From assembly GCA_032123675.1 (NCBI GenBank), contig JAQBEX010000075.1:1-18420 (forward strand): DNA of 18,420 bases. Direction: 5' to 3'. The stretch's first letter is position 1; each line of letters starts with the position of its first letter. The notes beneath the pieces are model-generated. The model was not told where the DNA came from and made no database searches. It worked only from the letters and a program-made list of their open reading frames with translations. The translations under genes were made by a program, and so were the position numbers. The stretch is from Prado023 sp032123675. Lineage in GTDB: Bacteria; Actinomycetota; Actinomycetes; S36-B12; CAIYMF01. Below, in pieces: positions 11,452 to 18,420 of this stretch.

Positions 11452-12453
11452 ATGTCTGAGCGTCCCCGCGTCCTGTCCGGCATCCAGCCGACCGCTGACT
11501 CCTTCCATATCGGTAACTACCTGGGCGCTCTGCGCAACTGGGTCGACCTGCAGCAGACCCACGAGTGCTTCTACTGCGTCGTGGACCTGCACGCGATCAC
11601 CGTCGACCATGATCCCGCTGAACTGCACCGTCGGACCCGGGTGTCCTTCGCGCAGCTGCTGGCATTGGGCGTCGACCCCGAGGTATCCACGGTCTTCGTC
11701 CAGAGCCAGGTTCCCGAGCACGCCCAGCTCGAGTGGGTCCTGTCCTGCCTGACCGGCATGGGCGAGGCAGGTCGGATGACCCAGTTCAAGGACAAGTCGG
11801 CCAAGGCCGGCAACGACCGCACCACTGTCGGGCTGTTCACCTATCCGATCCTGCAAGCAGCCGACATCCTCGTGTACCGGCCGAACGCCGTCCCGGTCGG
11901 CGAGGACCAGCGCCAGCACCTCGAGCTCACCCGCGATCTCGCGGTGCGCTTCAACAGCCGGTTCGGGCAGACCCTGGTGGTCCCCGAGCCGCTCATCCTC
12001 AAGGCCACGGCGAAGATCGTCGACCTGGCCGATCCGACGGCCAAGATGAGCAAGTCCGCGCCAGCGGGTTGTGTGTTCCTGCTCGATCCGCCCAAGCGGA
12101 CCGAGAAGAAGATCAAGTCCGCGGTGACCGACTCGCACAGCGTGGTCCGCTTCGACCCGGAGACCAAGCCGGGCGTCTCCAACCTGCTCACGATCCTGGC
12201 GTCGTTCACCGGACGGACGGTCGCCGAGGTGACCCCTGAGTTCGCCGGCCGCATGTACGGTGACCTGAAGAAGGAGACGGCCGCAGCTGTGGTGGCCTTC
12301 GTCGAGCCGTTCCAGGCTCGCGTCAGTGAACTCCTCGATGACCCGGCCGAGCTCGACCGCCAGATGGCGGTCGGTGCCGGCCGCGCCCGCGAGGTTGCGG
12401 CGGTCACGCTGGCTGACGTCTACCAGAACCTGGGTTTCGTGACGCCAGGATGA
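11452..12453 (+). CDS. trpS: tryptophanyl-tRNA synthetase
   Basis: It charges tRNA-Trp with tryptophan for translation. The class I signatures are present: HIGN at residues 19-22, in the GIQPTADSFHIGNYLGAL context typical of TrpRS, and KMSKS at 198-202. SGIQPT and GEDQRQHLELTRDLA are also diagnostic. In-frame ATGs exist at 11431 and 11443, but 11452 begins the conserved sequence (MSERPRVLSGIQPT), has a -10 box 7 nt upstream and gives 333 residues, the normal length. The stop overlaps the next gene's ATG (ATGA), which implies translational coupling to the 2H-GNAT gene. Confidence 0.97.
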   Translation: MSERPRVLSGIQPTADSFHIGNYLGALRNWVDLQQTHECFYCVVDLHAITVDHDPAELHRRTRVSFAQLLALGVDPEVSTVFVQSQVPEHAQLEWVLSCLTGMGEAGRMTQFKDKSAKAGNDRTTVGLFTYPILQAADILVYRPNAVPVGEDQRQHLELTRDLAVRFNSRFGQTLVVPEPLILKATAKIVDLADPTAKMSKSAPAGCVFLLDPPKRTEKKIKSAVTDSHSVVRFDPETKPGVSNLLTILASFTGRTVAEVTPEFAGRMYGDLKKETAAAVVAFVEPFQARVSELLDDPAELDRQMAVGAGRAREVAAVTLADVYQNLGFVTPG

Positions 12454-13571
12454 GCGTCGCCCCAGTATCCAGCGCCGACGTGCTCGGCCCCGGGGACAAC
12501 AGGTGGCCGATCACGATCGGGGTCGCCCTGCCGATCCCCGAGCCCTTCCTGGGGGAGCTCGGGGCCTATCGGGAGCGCTTCGGGGATCCGCAGGCCCATG
12601 CGATCGTCGCCCACATCACCCTCCTGCCGCCGACTCAGGTTCCCGACGAGGAGCATCTCGCGGCCATCCTCGAGCACCTGCAGACCCGGGCGGCCGCCCT
12701 GGAGCCGTTCCCCCTCGTCCTCTCCGGCGCGGGTACGTTCCGGCCGGTCTCACAGGTGGTCTTCGTCCCCATCACCGAGGGGGAGGCGCAGGTCCGGGAG
12801 GTCGAGTCCCTGGTGCGCAGCGGTCCGCTGCACCGATCGCTGAACTTCCCCTATCACCCGCATGTCACGGTCGCCCACGACCTCGAGGAGGAGTGGCTCG
12901 ACCAGGCATTTGAGGCGATGACGCCCTATCGCGCCGCCTTCGAGGTCGATCGCCTCGGGCTGTTCTTCCAGGGCTCCGACGGGGTCTGGCGCACCTCGGT
13001 CGAGTTCCCACTCGGCGAGCAGGTCCGCGACCCGAAGCGCTACGCCGTGGATTCGGTGACCATCGAGGTCGTCGATCCCGCCGACTTCCCGGCGCTCTGC
13101 GGCCGGCTCGGGGAGCTCTCCGCGGACGCGGCCGCCTCCGGCCCGGGGTTGGACTTCCGGCTGCCGTTCTCCCCGGCGGATGGGGCTGCGTGGTGGCAGG
13201 CCCGGATCGACGACGTGACCACGGGCAGGCGCATCGTGCTGGTCGCGCGGGATCAGGGCGAGGTCGTGGGCACCGTCTCGGTGAACCCCGCCCAGGCGCG
13301 CAACCAGCCCCATCGAGCGGAGCTCGACAAGCTGATGGTCTCCTCGACCGACCGGCACCGCGGGGTGGCGACCCGGCTGATGGCCGCCGCCGCCACAGCG
13401 GCGCGGGCTCGCGGGCTCAGCCTGCTGACCCTGGGGTGCGTCGCCGGCGGCACCCAGCAGGACTTCTACGAGGCACTGGGCTACACCGCCGTCGGCACGA
13501 TCCCGAACTTCTCGCTGTCGCCGACGGGGCGTCCGCAGGGAATGACGACCCTCTACCAGCAGCTCAGCTGA
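12450..13571 (+). CDS. 2H phosphoesterase (2'-5' RNA ligase-like) fused to GNAT acetyltransferase
   Basis: This is a two-domain protein of 373 residues. The N-terminal half (about 18-190) is a 2H phosphoesterase/2'-5' RNA ligase-like domain, with the two catalytic motifs H55-I-T57 (AHITLLPP) and H138-V-T140 (HPHVTVAH). Such domains hydrolyse cyclic or 2'-5' phosphodiesters in RNA or nucleotides. The C-terminal half (about 195-373) is a GNAT N-acetyltransferase, with the acetyl-CoA pyrophosphate-binding signature RHRGVATRLM near residues 299-308 and the DFYEALGYTAVGTIPNF strand-helix-strand typical of the fold's end. Stand-alone 2H proteins next to trpS are, as I recall, common in actinobacteria; the fusion is less so. 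The ATG overlaps the trpS stop by 4 bp, so translation is probably coupled and no separate ribosome site is needed. Substrates of both domains are unknown. Confidence 0.88.
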   Translation: MSVAPVSSADVLGPGDNRWPITIGVALPIPEPFLGELGAYRERFGDPQAHAIVAHITLLPPTQVPDEEHLAAILEHLQTRAAALEPFPLVLSGAGTFRPVSQVVFVPITEGEAQVREVESLVRSGPLHRSLNFPYHPHVTVAHDLEEEWLDQAFEAMTPYRAAFEVDRLGLFFQGSDGVWRTSVEFPLGEQVRDPKRYAVDSVTIEVVDPADFPALCGRLGELSADAAASGPGLDFRLPFSPADGAAWWQARIDDVTTGRRIVLVARDQGEVVGTVSVNPAQARNQPHRAELDKLMVSSTDRHRGVATRLMAAAATAARARGLSLLTLGCVAGGTQQDFYEALGYTAVGTIPNFSLSPTGRPQGMTTLYQQLS

Positions 13572-13615
13572 TAGGCCATGACCAGGCTGGGGCAGGCGCG
13601 CCACATCCGCCGGCG

Positions 13616-14467
13616 TCAACCGAAGATGCCCGGGGGTGGCACCGGCGAACCAGCGGCCGTGGCATCGGTGAACGGCCGGTGGCCGCCCACGAAGGTGTCC
13701 AGGTCGCGACCGTGCACGAGGCGCGCCGGCCACGGGTCGCCGGCGCAGTGACGGGCCAGCAGGTTGAGGTCCAGGGGTGGTGCCCCGGCAGGTTGGGCAA
13801 CAACCACCAGGTTTCCGAAGCGGCGCCCGCGCAGCACCGCCGGCTCAGCGGCGACCGCAACCCGGTCGAACACCTGCTGGACCCCGGCCAGGTACCGACG
13901 CGCATAGGTCAGGGGATTCTCGTCGGCGATGTTGGCCACCAACGTGCCGCCCGGGGTGAGGGCACGCTGGGCCTGGCCGAAGGCCTCGACCGAGGTGAGG
14001 TTGCCAGGTGTCCGCGCGCCGGCGAAGACGTCGAGGATGATCAGGTCCGCTCCAGCGTCGGGCAGGGACTCGAGTGCGGTGCGCGCCTCGGCCACGCGGA
14101 CCCGGATCTGGTACTCCCGCGGCCAGGGCAGGTGCGAGCGGACCAGCTCGACGAGCTCGGCATCGCGCTCGACCACGAGGTTTCGGGTGCGCGGTCGGGT
14201 TGCGCTGGCGTAGCGGGCGATCGACATCGCGCCACCGCCGAGGTGCACGATCCGCAGCGGGCCGGGCGGCAGCACGTCGATGATGTGGCCGATCCGCCGC
14301 ATGTACTCGAACGCCAGCCGGTCGGGCTGCTCGAGGTCCACATGCGACTGCTGGGTGCCCTCAATCAGGAGCATCCAGCCCCCGGGCAGATCGGGATCGG
14401 GCACCAGGCTCGCCTCGCCCCCGGCGACCGCGCGGGTCACGGTGCCGCGCAGCGCCCGACGTCCCAT
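13616..14467 (-). CDS. spermidine-synthase-like protein (SAM-binding fold)
   Basis: This is a Rossmann-fold methyltransferase-like protein of the spermidine synthase superfamily. Visible are the nucleotide-binding loop VHLGGGAMSIARY (about 74-86), the acidic end of strand 2 in LVVERDAEL (E100), and ADLIILDVFAGARTPGNLTS (about 140-159). A true aminopropyltransferase usually has a DSSDP- or DSTDP-like motif where this has DVFAGARTP, so polyamine synthesis is doubtful; the substrate is unknown. The open frame reaches 14578, but ATG 14467 (MGRRALRG) is preferred because GACAAT lies 8 nt upstream and the extra N-terminus lacks similarity to the fold. From there it is 283 residues, with no membrane segments, so it lacks the transporter domain that some relatives carry. 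It is convergent with the 2H-GNAT gene (44 nt, no feature seen between) and divergent from thioredoxin. Confidence 0.85.
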   Translation of the reverse strand: MGRRALRGTVTRAVAGGEASLVPDPDLPGGWMLLIEGTQQSHVDLEQPDRLAFEYMRRIGHIIDVLPPGPLRIVHLGGGAMSIARYASATRPRTRNLVVERDAELVELVRSHLPWPREYQIRVRVAEARTALESLPDAGADLIILDVFAGARTPGNLTSVEAFGQAQRALTPGGTLVANIADENPLTYARRYLAGVQQVFDRVAVAAEPAVLRGRRFGNLVVVAQPAGAPPLDLNLLARHCAGDPWPARLVHGRDLDTFVGGHRPFTDATAAGSPVPPPGIFG

Positions 14468-14475
14468 GGGCCACC

Positions 14476-14481
14476 ATTGTC
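14476..14481 (-). promoter_or_regulatory. -10 box for the spermidine-synthase-like gene
   Basis: GACAAT on the minus strand sits 8 nt before ATG 14467, which supports this start over the longer frame. No Shine-Dalgarno sequence is seen. Confidence 0.4.
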
Positions 14482-14555
14482 CATGAGCGTGGCTGTCCGC
14501 TGCGGCTGAGGCGATCCGGCTGCGGAATATTCGGCGGGGCACGTGTGGTTGCGTA

Positions 14556-14573
14556 CCTACCGGGGTATAGGTC
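14556..14573 (+). promoter_or_regulatory. candidate promoter and operator of thioredoxin
   Basis: A nested inverted repeat lies here: ACCTA and TAGGT separated by 8 nt, enclosing TACC-GG-GGTA (14559-14568). TATAGG at 14566-14571 can serve as a -10 box, so a regulator on this site would control initiation. TACC/GGTA palindromes are reminiscent of CsoR/CstR-type operators, but the match is short and could be chance. Confidence 0.3.
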
Positions 14574-14597
14574 CCCATGTACGTGACGCCGACTGCT

Positions 14598-14602
14598 AGG
14601 AA
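14598..14602 (+). promoter_or_regulatory. ribosome binding site of thioredoxin
   Basis: AGGAA lies 6 nt before ATG 14609, an optimal spacing. It shows that this gene has a leader, unlike its divergent neighbour. Confidence 0.6.
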
Positions 14603-14608
14603 CCAGCT

Positions 14609-14980
14609 ATGTCAACTGTGACCCTGACCGCAACTGACTTCGAGACGACCGTCCTCGAGAACGACATCGTCCTCGTCGACTTCTGGGCCGAGTGGTGCGG
14701 ACCGTGCCGGAACTTCGCCCCGGTGTTCGAGGCAGCCTCCAAGGAGCACTCCGATGTGATCTTCGGCAAGGTCGACACCGAGGCCGAGCAGGCGCTCGCT
14801 GGGGCTGCCCAGATCACCTCGATCCCGACCCTGATGGCTTTCCGTGAGGGCGTTCTCGTCTTCGCCCAGCCCGGTGCCCTGGCCGCGCCGCAGCTCGAGC
14901 AGGTCATCGATGCCGTCCGCGGCCTCGACATGGAGCAGGTCCGGTCCGAAATCGCCGCTCAGGCCGGTGATTCGCAGTAA
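14609..14980 (+). CDS. trxA: thioredoxin
   Basis: This is a cytoplasmic disulfide reductase that passes electrons from thioredoxin reductase to target proteins. The product has 123 residues, slightly longer than the classical 105-110 because of a C-terminal helix extension (LDMEQVRSEIAAQAGDSQ). The active site WCGPC has its cysteines at 30 and 33, in the usual DFWAEWCGPC context, and the cis-proline is in SIPT. The N-terminal D26-like Asp is present (LVDFW). No signal peptide is visible, so it is cytoplasmic. No thioredoxin reductase gene is adjacent. The symbol is by family; which paralogue of the genome this is cannot be told. Confidence 0.95.
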   Translation: MSTVTLTATDFETTVLENDIVLVDFWAEWCGPCRNFAPVFEAASKEHSDVIFGKVDTEAEQALAGAAQITSIPTLMAFREGVLVFAQPGALAAPQLEQVIDAVRGLDMEQVRSEIAAQAGDSQ

Positions 14981-14990
14981 CGTCTCAGAT

Positions 14991-15013
14991 GCCCGAACCG
15001 TTGTGGTTCGGGC
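14991..15013 (+). terminator. hairpin after thioredoxin, first
   Basis: GCCCGAACC pairs perfectly with GGTTCGGGC around a 5-nt loop (GTTGT), starting 11 nt after the trxA stop. No U-tract follows. A second, weaker stem lies next to it (CGTCCCC 15018-15024 with GGGGACG 15043-15049). Confidence 0.65.
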
Positions 15014-15059
15014 GGATCGTCCCCACGGCCCCCGACCGGGCCGGGGACGACGCACGGCG

Positions 15060-15097
15060 AAGGCTCGTCGCCCCTCGACCCGGTGACGAGCCTTTGT
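15060..15097 (+). terminator. intrinsic terminator, third hairpin after thioredoxin
   Basis: A perfect 10-bp stem (15060-15069 with 15085-15094) with a 15-nt loop is followed by TGT, so the stem end and tail read CCTTTGT. It is the best classical terminator in the region and probably backs up the first hairpin. Confidence 0.6.
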
Positions 15098-15126
15098 CAT
15101 GTCCGCGGCCCCCAGCGCCTGCCCGT

Positions 15127-15143
15127 CAGCCCCGGCGGGGCTG
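15127..15143 (-). terminator. hairpin after the DUF4349 gene
   Basis: CAGCCCC pairs with GGGGCTG around a 3-nt loop, beginning 5 nt after the stop of the minus-strand gene. It is short and very stable, with no U-tract. Confidence 0.6.
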
Positions 15144-15148
15144 GGGCA

Positions 15149-16417
15149 TCACCTGAGGTCGTCGCCGGTCGGCTCGGGTGTGGCGCCGGTCGGCTCGGCG
15201 TGGGACGCCGGGCGGGTGTCCTGAGCGGCGGCGCGGCGCTGGCGGCGCCGGACCCACCAGATGATCCCGCCGGCCACCAGCAACGGTGACACGATGAGCA
15301 GGGCGTTGCCCAGCCAGGCCCAGAACTGGCCGAGGCCCTCGACGAACGACTCCCACCAGGTCTGTTCGGACGCCGGCTGGACCGTGCCCGTGGCGTCCTC
15401 GGGGCTCATCAGCGTGAGGCTGACCTGGCTCATGGCCGTCTGGTTGGCCAGGTTGCGCTGCTGCGCGCGCAGCGAGTCGAGCTCAGCCTGCCGGGAGGCG
15501 ATCGCCTGCTCCAGGGCGATCACGTCACCGACATCCTCTGCGGAGTCCATCAGCGTGGTCAGCCGGGCCAGCGACGCCTCGAGGGCGGCGATCCGCGCGT
15601 CCACATCGGCCTTCTGGGCACCGACGTCGTAGGACGACTGCTGCATCTGGACGACCTCGCCGGTGGCCCGCGCCGCAGTCACGGCCTTCTCGTAGTTGTC
15701 CACCGGCACCTGGACGGACAGCCAGACACCTGGCCCGCTCGGGTACCACGGGTAGGGGTAGGGCATCGCCATGTCACCGCGGGCGAACTCGGCACCATCG
15801 ACATAGGGCTGCGGCTGGTCCGACCCCGCCGTGATGACCGTCTCCGAGGTGACCCGGCCGCCCAGTGCCAGGATCGTCGCGACGAAGGCGTCGCGCTCAG
15901 CCTGGATGTCCTCGGTGCCGACGAGCAGGTTGGCTGAGCGCACGAGGCTCTCGTCGACCACCTCCTGGGTGCCTGCCGAGCCAGGGGCTGCGTTGCCAAC
16001 CGTTTCCTCGGCGACCGCATCGGGCGCCATCAGGGCGCCACCCTCGGACTCGGCGGCCGCGTCCCGCGACTGCGCACCGGTGGCCGTATCCCCGTCGGCC
16101 ACGATGGATTCGCTGGCCGGCGTCGCGGCTGTGCCATCCGACCCGGACAGCCCGGGCAGCACCGTCGGGGCGGCCAGGGCCAGCGCGGCCGCGGCGGCAG
16201 CGACGAGCAGGGCGGGCTGCCAGTGTCGATGCAGCCACGAGGGGTGATCGACCTCGTGGTCACCGTCCTGCGCTGCTGGTTGCTGCCTGGCGGCGTCGGC
16301 CATGACCCGGTCGAGCAGGTGGGCCGGAGCCGGTGTGGCCCCCGCCGCGGGGTCGGTTGAGGCAAGGAGCGTGCGCAACTGCTCGTCGGCGCGCTCGTCG
16401 GTGCTCTGCGTGTTCAT
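15149..16417 (-). CDS. DUF4349 membrane protein, probable partner of the ECF sigma factor
   Basis: The 422-residue protein has two membrane segments, at about 68-89 and 366-389. A short cytoplasmic N-terminus (about 65 residues, DEQLRTLLAST...HLLDRVMADAA) precedes the first, as in membrane-bound anti-sigma factors. Between them lies an Ala/Gly-rich linker, then the DUF4349 domain (about 155-390): RSANLLVGTEDI, a beta-rich VWLSVQVPVDNYEKA, and a coiled coil at roughly 265-325 ending in NQTAMSQVSLTL. A basic cytoplasmic tail follows (RRRQRR). There is no zinc-binding HxxxCxxC motif, so it is not a ZAS-type anti-sigma factor. Its ATG overlaps the sigma-factor stop by 4 bp, so the pair is translationally coupled. 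I infer that it holds or senses for that sigma factor; DUF4349 has no established biochemical role that I know of. Confidence 0.88.
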   Translation of the reverse strand: MNTQSTDERADEQLRTLLASTDPAAGATPAPAHLLDRVMADAARQQPAAQDGDHEVDHPSWLHRHWQPALLVAAAAAALALAAPTVLPGLSGSDGTAATPASESIVADGDTATGAQSRDAAAESEGGALMAPDAVAEETVGNAAPGSAGTQEVVDESLVRSANLLVGTEDIQAERDAFVATILALGGRVTSETVITAGSDQPQPYVDGAEFARGDMAMPYPYPWYPSGPGVWLSVQVPVDNYEKAVTAARATGEVVQMQQSSYDVGAQKADVDARIAALEASLARLTTLMDSAEDVGDVIALEQAIASRQAELDSLRAQQRNLANQTAMSQVSLTLMSPEDATGTVQPASEQTWWESFVEGLGQFWAWLGNALLIVSPLLVAGGIIWWVRRRQRRAAAQDTRPASHAEPTGATPEPTGDDLR

Positions 16418-17034
16418 CGTTCCTCCGAGCCGGTGGCCGTGCTGGGTGTGGGGAGAGTGCTGGGGGAGGCAAGGGAGTCGGTCGGTTCAGATGGATCGTC
16501 GATGCCCGGCCCGCGCATGCCGCGAGCAACGAGGGCTTCGCGCAGCCGCGTCCGGGCCCGATGCATCCGCGTGCGCGCGGTGCCGGGCGAGCAGTCGAGC
16601 ACCTCAGCGATCTCCGCGGGCCCGAGCTGCTCCCATGCCCACAGGCGCAGGAGTTCCGCATCGGACTCGGAGAGGTCGTTGAGGGCCGCGCCGACCACGT
16701 CCATGGCCGAGACGGAGTCCACGACCTGCTGGGCTGGGTCGATCTCGGTCGTCCGCAGGGGCTGGACGGTCGCCAACTTCGATCCGAGTCGGGTCCGCCG
16801 GGCTTCGGTGCGGATCACGTGCGCGATCACGTTGCCGGCCGTCGCGTAGAGCCAGGGAAGGGCCTCCTCAGGCACGACGTCGCGGCGCCGCCATGCGGTG
16901 GCGAACACCTCCACCACGACGTCCTCGGCATCCTCAGCGGAGTCCAGCCGTCGTCGGGCGTATGCCAGCACTGCCCCCGAGTACCGTCCGAAGAGGTCGG
17001 TCAGCCACTCGTCCGCGATCTGATCGGTGCCCAT
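16414..17034 (-). CDS. ECF-type RNA polymerase sigma factor
   Basis: An alternative sigma factor that redirects RNA polymerase to a small regulon. The 206-residue product has region 2 at about 11-80, with the core-binding and -10 recognition helix (SAEDAEDVVVEVFATAWRR) and LPWLYATAGNVI, and region 4 at about 120-170, with the -35 recognition helix-turn-helix (LGPAEIAEVLDCSPGTARTRMHRARTRL, here named by its ends only). No SnoaL-like C-terminal domain is present; instead there is a roughly 35-residue Pro/Ser/Thr tail. The ATG start at 17034 begins the conserved region, but AGAGG lies only 1 nt before it, too close for a normal ribosome site, so the start is a little uncertain. It overlaps the DUF4349 gene by 4 bp. 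It follows phosphoglucomutase by 62 nt, probably as a separate unit. The ECF subgroup cannot be told by eye. Confidence 0.93.
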   Translation of the reverse strand: MGTDQIADEWLTDLFGRYSGAVLAYARRRLDSAEDAEDVVVEVFATAWRRRDVVPEEALPWLYATAGNVIAHVIRTEARRTRLGSKLATVQPLRTTEIDPAQQVVDSVSAMDVVGAALNDLSESDAELLRLWAWEQLGPAEIAEVLDCSPGTARTRMHRARTRLREALVARGMRGPGIDDPSEPTDSLASPSTLPTPSTATGSEER

Positions 17035-17096
17035 ACCTCTATGTTCCCGCCCGGGCTCTTCGCGTTACAGGGCCGTTCGGGGCAGGGGTGTCGTGC

Positions 17097-18420
17097 CTAC
17101 TCGCCGAGGGCTGCCGACACCACCTCGCGGGCCTCGCTCTGGATGAGGGCGAGGTGCTCGGGGCCGAGGAACGACTCCGCATAGATCTTGTAGACGTCCT
17201 CGGTGCCTGAGGGACGGGCAGCGAACCATCCGTTCTCCGTGGTCACCTTGAGTCCGCCGATCTTCGCACCATTGCCCGGTGCCTCGGTCAGCTTGGCGGT
17301 GATCGCTTCCCCGGCCAGCTCGGTGGCGGTCACCTGGTCCGGTGACAGGCTGGCCAGCTTGGCCTTCTGCTCGCGGGTGGCCGGCGCGTCCACCCGGGCG
17401 TAGGCCGGCGCACCGTGCGTGGCGGTGAGCTCCGCGTAGTGCTCCGAGGGGTCCTTGCCCGTCACGGCCGTGATCTCCGAGCTGAGCAGCGTGAGCAGGA
17501 TCCCATCCTTGTCCGTCGTCCAGACGGTCCCATCCTTGCGCAGGAAGGACGCCCCAGCCGACTCCTCGCCGCCGAATCCGAACGAACCGTCGACCAGGCC
17601 GGGCACGAACCACTTGAACCCGACAGGTACCTCGACGAGCCGTCGCCCGAGGTCCGCGGCGACCCGGTCGATCATCGACGAGCTCACGAGCGTCTTGCCC
17701 ACGGCGGCATCAGCACGCCAACCGGGCCGATTCGCGTACAGGTACTGGATCGCCACGGACAGGTAGTGGTTGGGGTTCATCAGGCCGGCCCCGGGCGTGA
17801 CGATGCCGTGCCGGTCGGCGTCGGCGTCGTTGCCGAACGCGACCCGGTACTGGTCCTTCAGGGCCACCAGCGAGGCCATCGCGAACGGCGACGAGCAGTC
17901 CATCCGGATCTTGCCGTCCCAATCCAGGGTCATGAAGCGCCAGGTCGGGTCCACCTTGGGGTTCACGACAGTCAGGTCCAGCCCGTGCATCTCGGCGATG
18001 TAGCCGTAGTAGTCCACCGCCGCGCCACCCATGGGGTCAGCGCCCAGCTTCAGCCCGGCGTCGCGCACCGCCTCGAGGTTGAGCACGTTGGGCAGGTCCC
18101 GGGAGTAGGCGTCGAGGAAGTCATAGGTGCCGGTGCTGTCCTGGGCCAGCGCCTTGGCCAGGGGGATCCTCGTCACGCCCGCCATGCCGGCGGCGATCAG
18201 CGCGTTCGCGCGGTCCTGGATCCAGCCGGTGGCCTCACTGCTGGCAGGTCCGCCGTCCGGCGGGTTGTACTTGAACCCTCCGTCGGTCGGGGGGTTGTGC
18301 GAGGGGGTGACCACGATGCCATCAGCCAGTCCACCGCTGCGCCCGCGGTTGTAGGCGAGGATGGCGTGGCTCAGGGCCGGCGTGGGTGTGTAGCCGTCGC
18401 GGCTGTCGATGCGGATCTCG
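17097..18420 (-). CDS. pgm: phosphoglucomutase, alpha-D-glucose-specific (N-terminus outside window)
   Basis: It interconverts glucose 1-phosphate and glucose 6-phosphate, linking glycogen, trehalose and cell-wall sugar precursors to glycolysis. The frame is open to the window's end, giving 440 visible residues of the roughly 545 expected, so about 100 are missing. A GTG at 18314 could be mistaken for the start, but upstream codons encode the conserved DGYTPTPALSHAILAYNRGR and GGLADGIV. Other landmarks are the phosphoserine loop TPSHNPP, the metal loop DADADRHG, the sugar-binding GEESAGASFL and the phosphate-binding RPSGTEDVYKIY near the C-terminus. This set fits the bacterial Pgm subfamily rather than phosphomannomutase/PGM ManB. 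All catalytic loops are intact. Confidence 0.96.
   Translation of the reverse strand, partial: EIRIDSRDGYTPTPALSHAILAYNRGRSGGLADGIVVTPSHNPPTDGGFKYNPPDGGPASSEATGWIQDRANALIAAGMAGVTRIPLAKALAQDSTGTYDFLDAYSRDLPNVLNLEAVRDAGLKLGADPMGGAAVDYYGYIAEMHGLDLTVVNPKVDPTWRFMTLDWDGKIRMDCSSPFAMASLVALKDQYRVAFGNDADADRHGIVTPGAGLMNPNHYLSVAIQYLYANRPGWRADAAVGKTLVSSSMIDRVAADLGRRLVEVPVGFKWFVPGLVDGSFGFGGEESAGASFLRKDGTVWTTDKDGILLTLLSSEITAVTGKDPSEHYAELTATHGAPAYARVDAPATREQKAKLASLSPDQVTATELAGEAITAKLTEAPGNGAKIGGLKVTTENGWFAARPSGTEDVYKIYAESFLGPEHLALIQSEAREVVSAALGE

Noticed and set aside
9973..12138. A 721-codon open frame antisense to the CNNM and trpS genes
   Set aside because: It spans two well-supported genes and an intergenic promoter, and shows only His/Gln/Arg/Asp-rich shadow sequence.
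14577..14621. A 14-residue leader peptide (ATG to TGA) overlapping the trxA start
   Set aside because: It has no ribosome site of its own and no attenuator-like content. It is probably chance.
17097..18314. A complete phosphoglucomutase starting at GTG 18314
   Set aside because: Codons upstream of 18314 encode conserved Pgm sequence to the window edge, so the gene is truncated by the window, not by its own start.

Overview
The window is a GC-rich chromosomal segment of an actinobacterium. The evidence is the strong G/C bias at third codon positions, GTG starts, SecA with a C-terminal zinc tail, a monomeric NADP-isocitrate dehydrogenase, an ECF sigma factor paired with a DUF4349 membrane protein, and many genes with a -10 box placed 6-9 nt before the start codon (leaderless style). 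The family or genus cannot be fixed by eye. The content is mostly housekeeping. I see no phage, transposase, CRISPR array, defence island, biosynthetic cluster, rRNA or tRNA gene.

Layout. Plus strand 53-4341: secA, then a threonylcarbamoyl-AMP synthase (Sua5/YwlC type). Its C-terminal half carries two palindromic sequence inserts, one of which has a close copy just downstream of the gene. Convergent to it, on the minus strand, is a small secreted protein of unknown function (4575-5195). Plus strand 5517-7730: monomeric isocitrate dehydrogenase, with an inverted-repeat operator candidate upstream. Minus strand 7774-9929: exonuclease III, and upstream of it a long Ala/Pro/Thr-rich protein of unknown function. 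Plus strand 10036-13571: a CNNM/CorC-type membrane protein, trpS, and a 2H-phosphoesterase/GNAT fusion that overlaps the trpS stop codon by 4 bp. Minus strand 13616-14467: a spermidine-synthase-like methyltransferase-fold protein, divergent from a thioredoxin (14609-14980). Minus strand 15149-18420: phosphoglucomutase (N-terminus cut off by the window end), then an ECF sigma factor, then the DUF4349 protein that overlaps it by 4 bp.

How the genes work together. Most are independent core functions: protein export, tRNA t6A modification, TCA cycle, DNA repair, tRNA charging, redox, glucose-phosphate interconversion. Two pairs look functionally coupled: trpS with the 2H-GNAT fusion by overlapping translation, and the ECF sigma factor with its membrane partner, which is probably its regulator. 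Convergent gene ends are separated by hairpins without strong U-tracts, as is usual in GC-rich actinobacteria.

The observations most worth follow-up are the palindromic elements inside the sua5 reading frame, the 2H-GNAT fusion coupled to trpS, the operator candidate before icd, and the consistent leaderless promoter geometry. I did not find a clear new multi-gene system.
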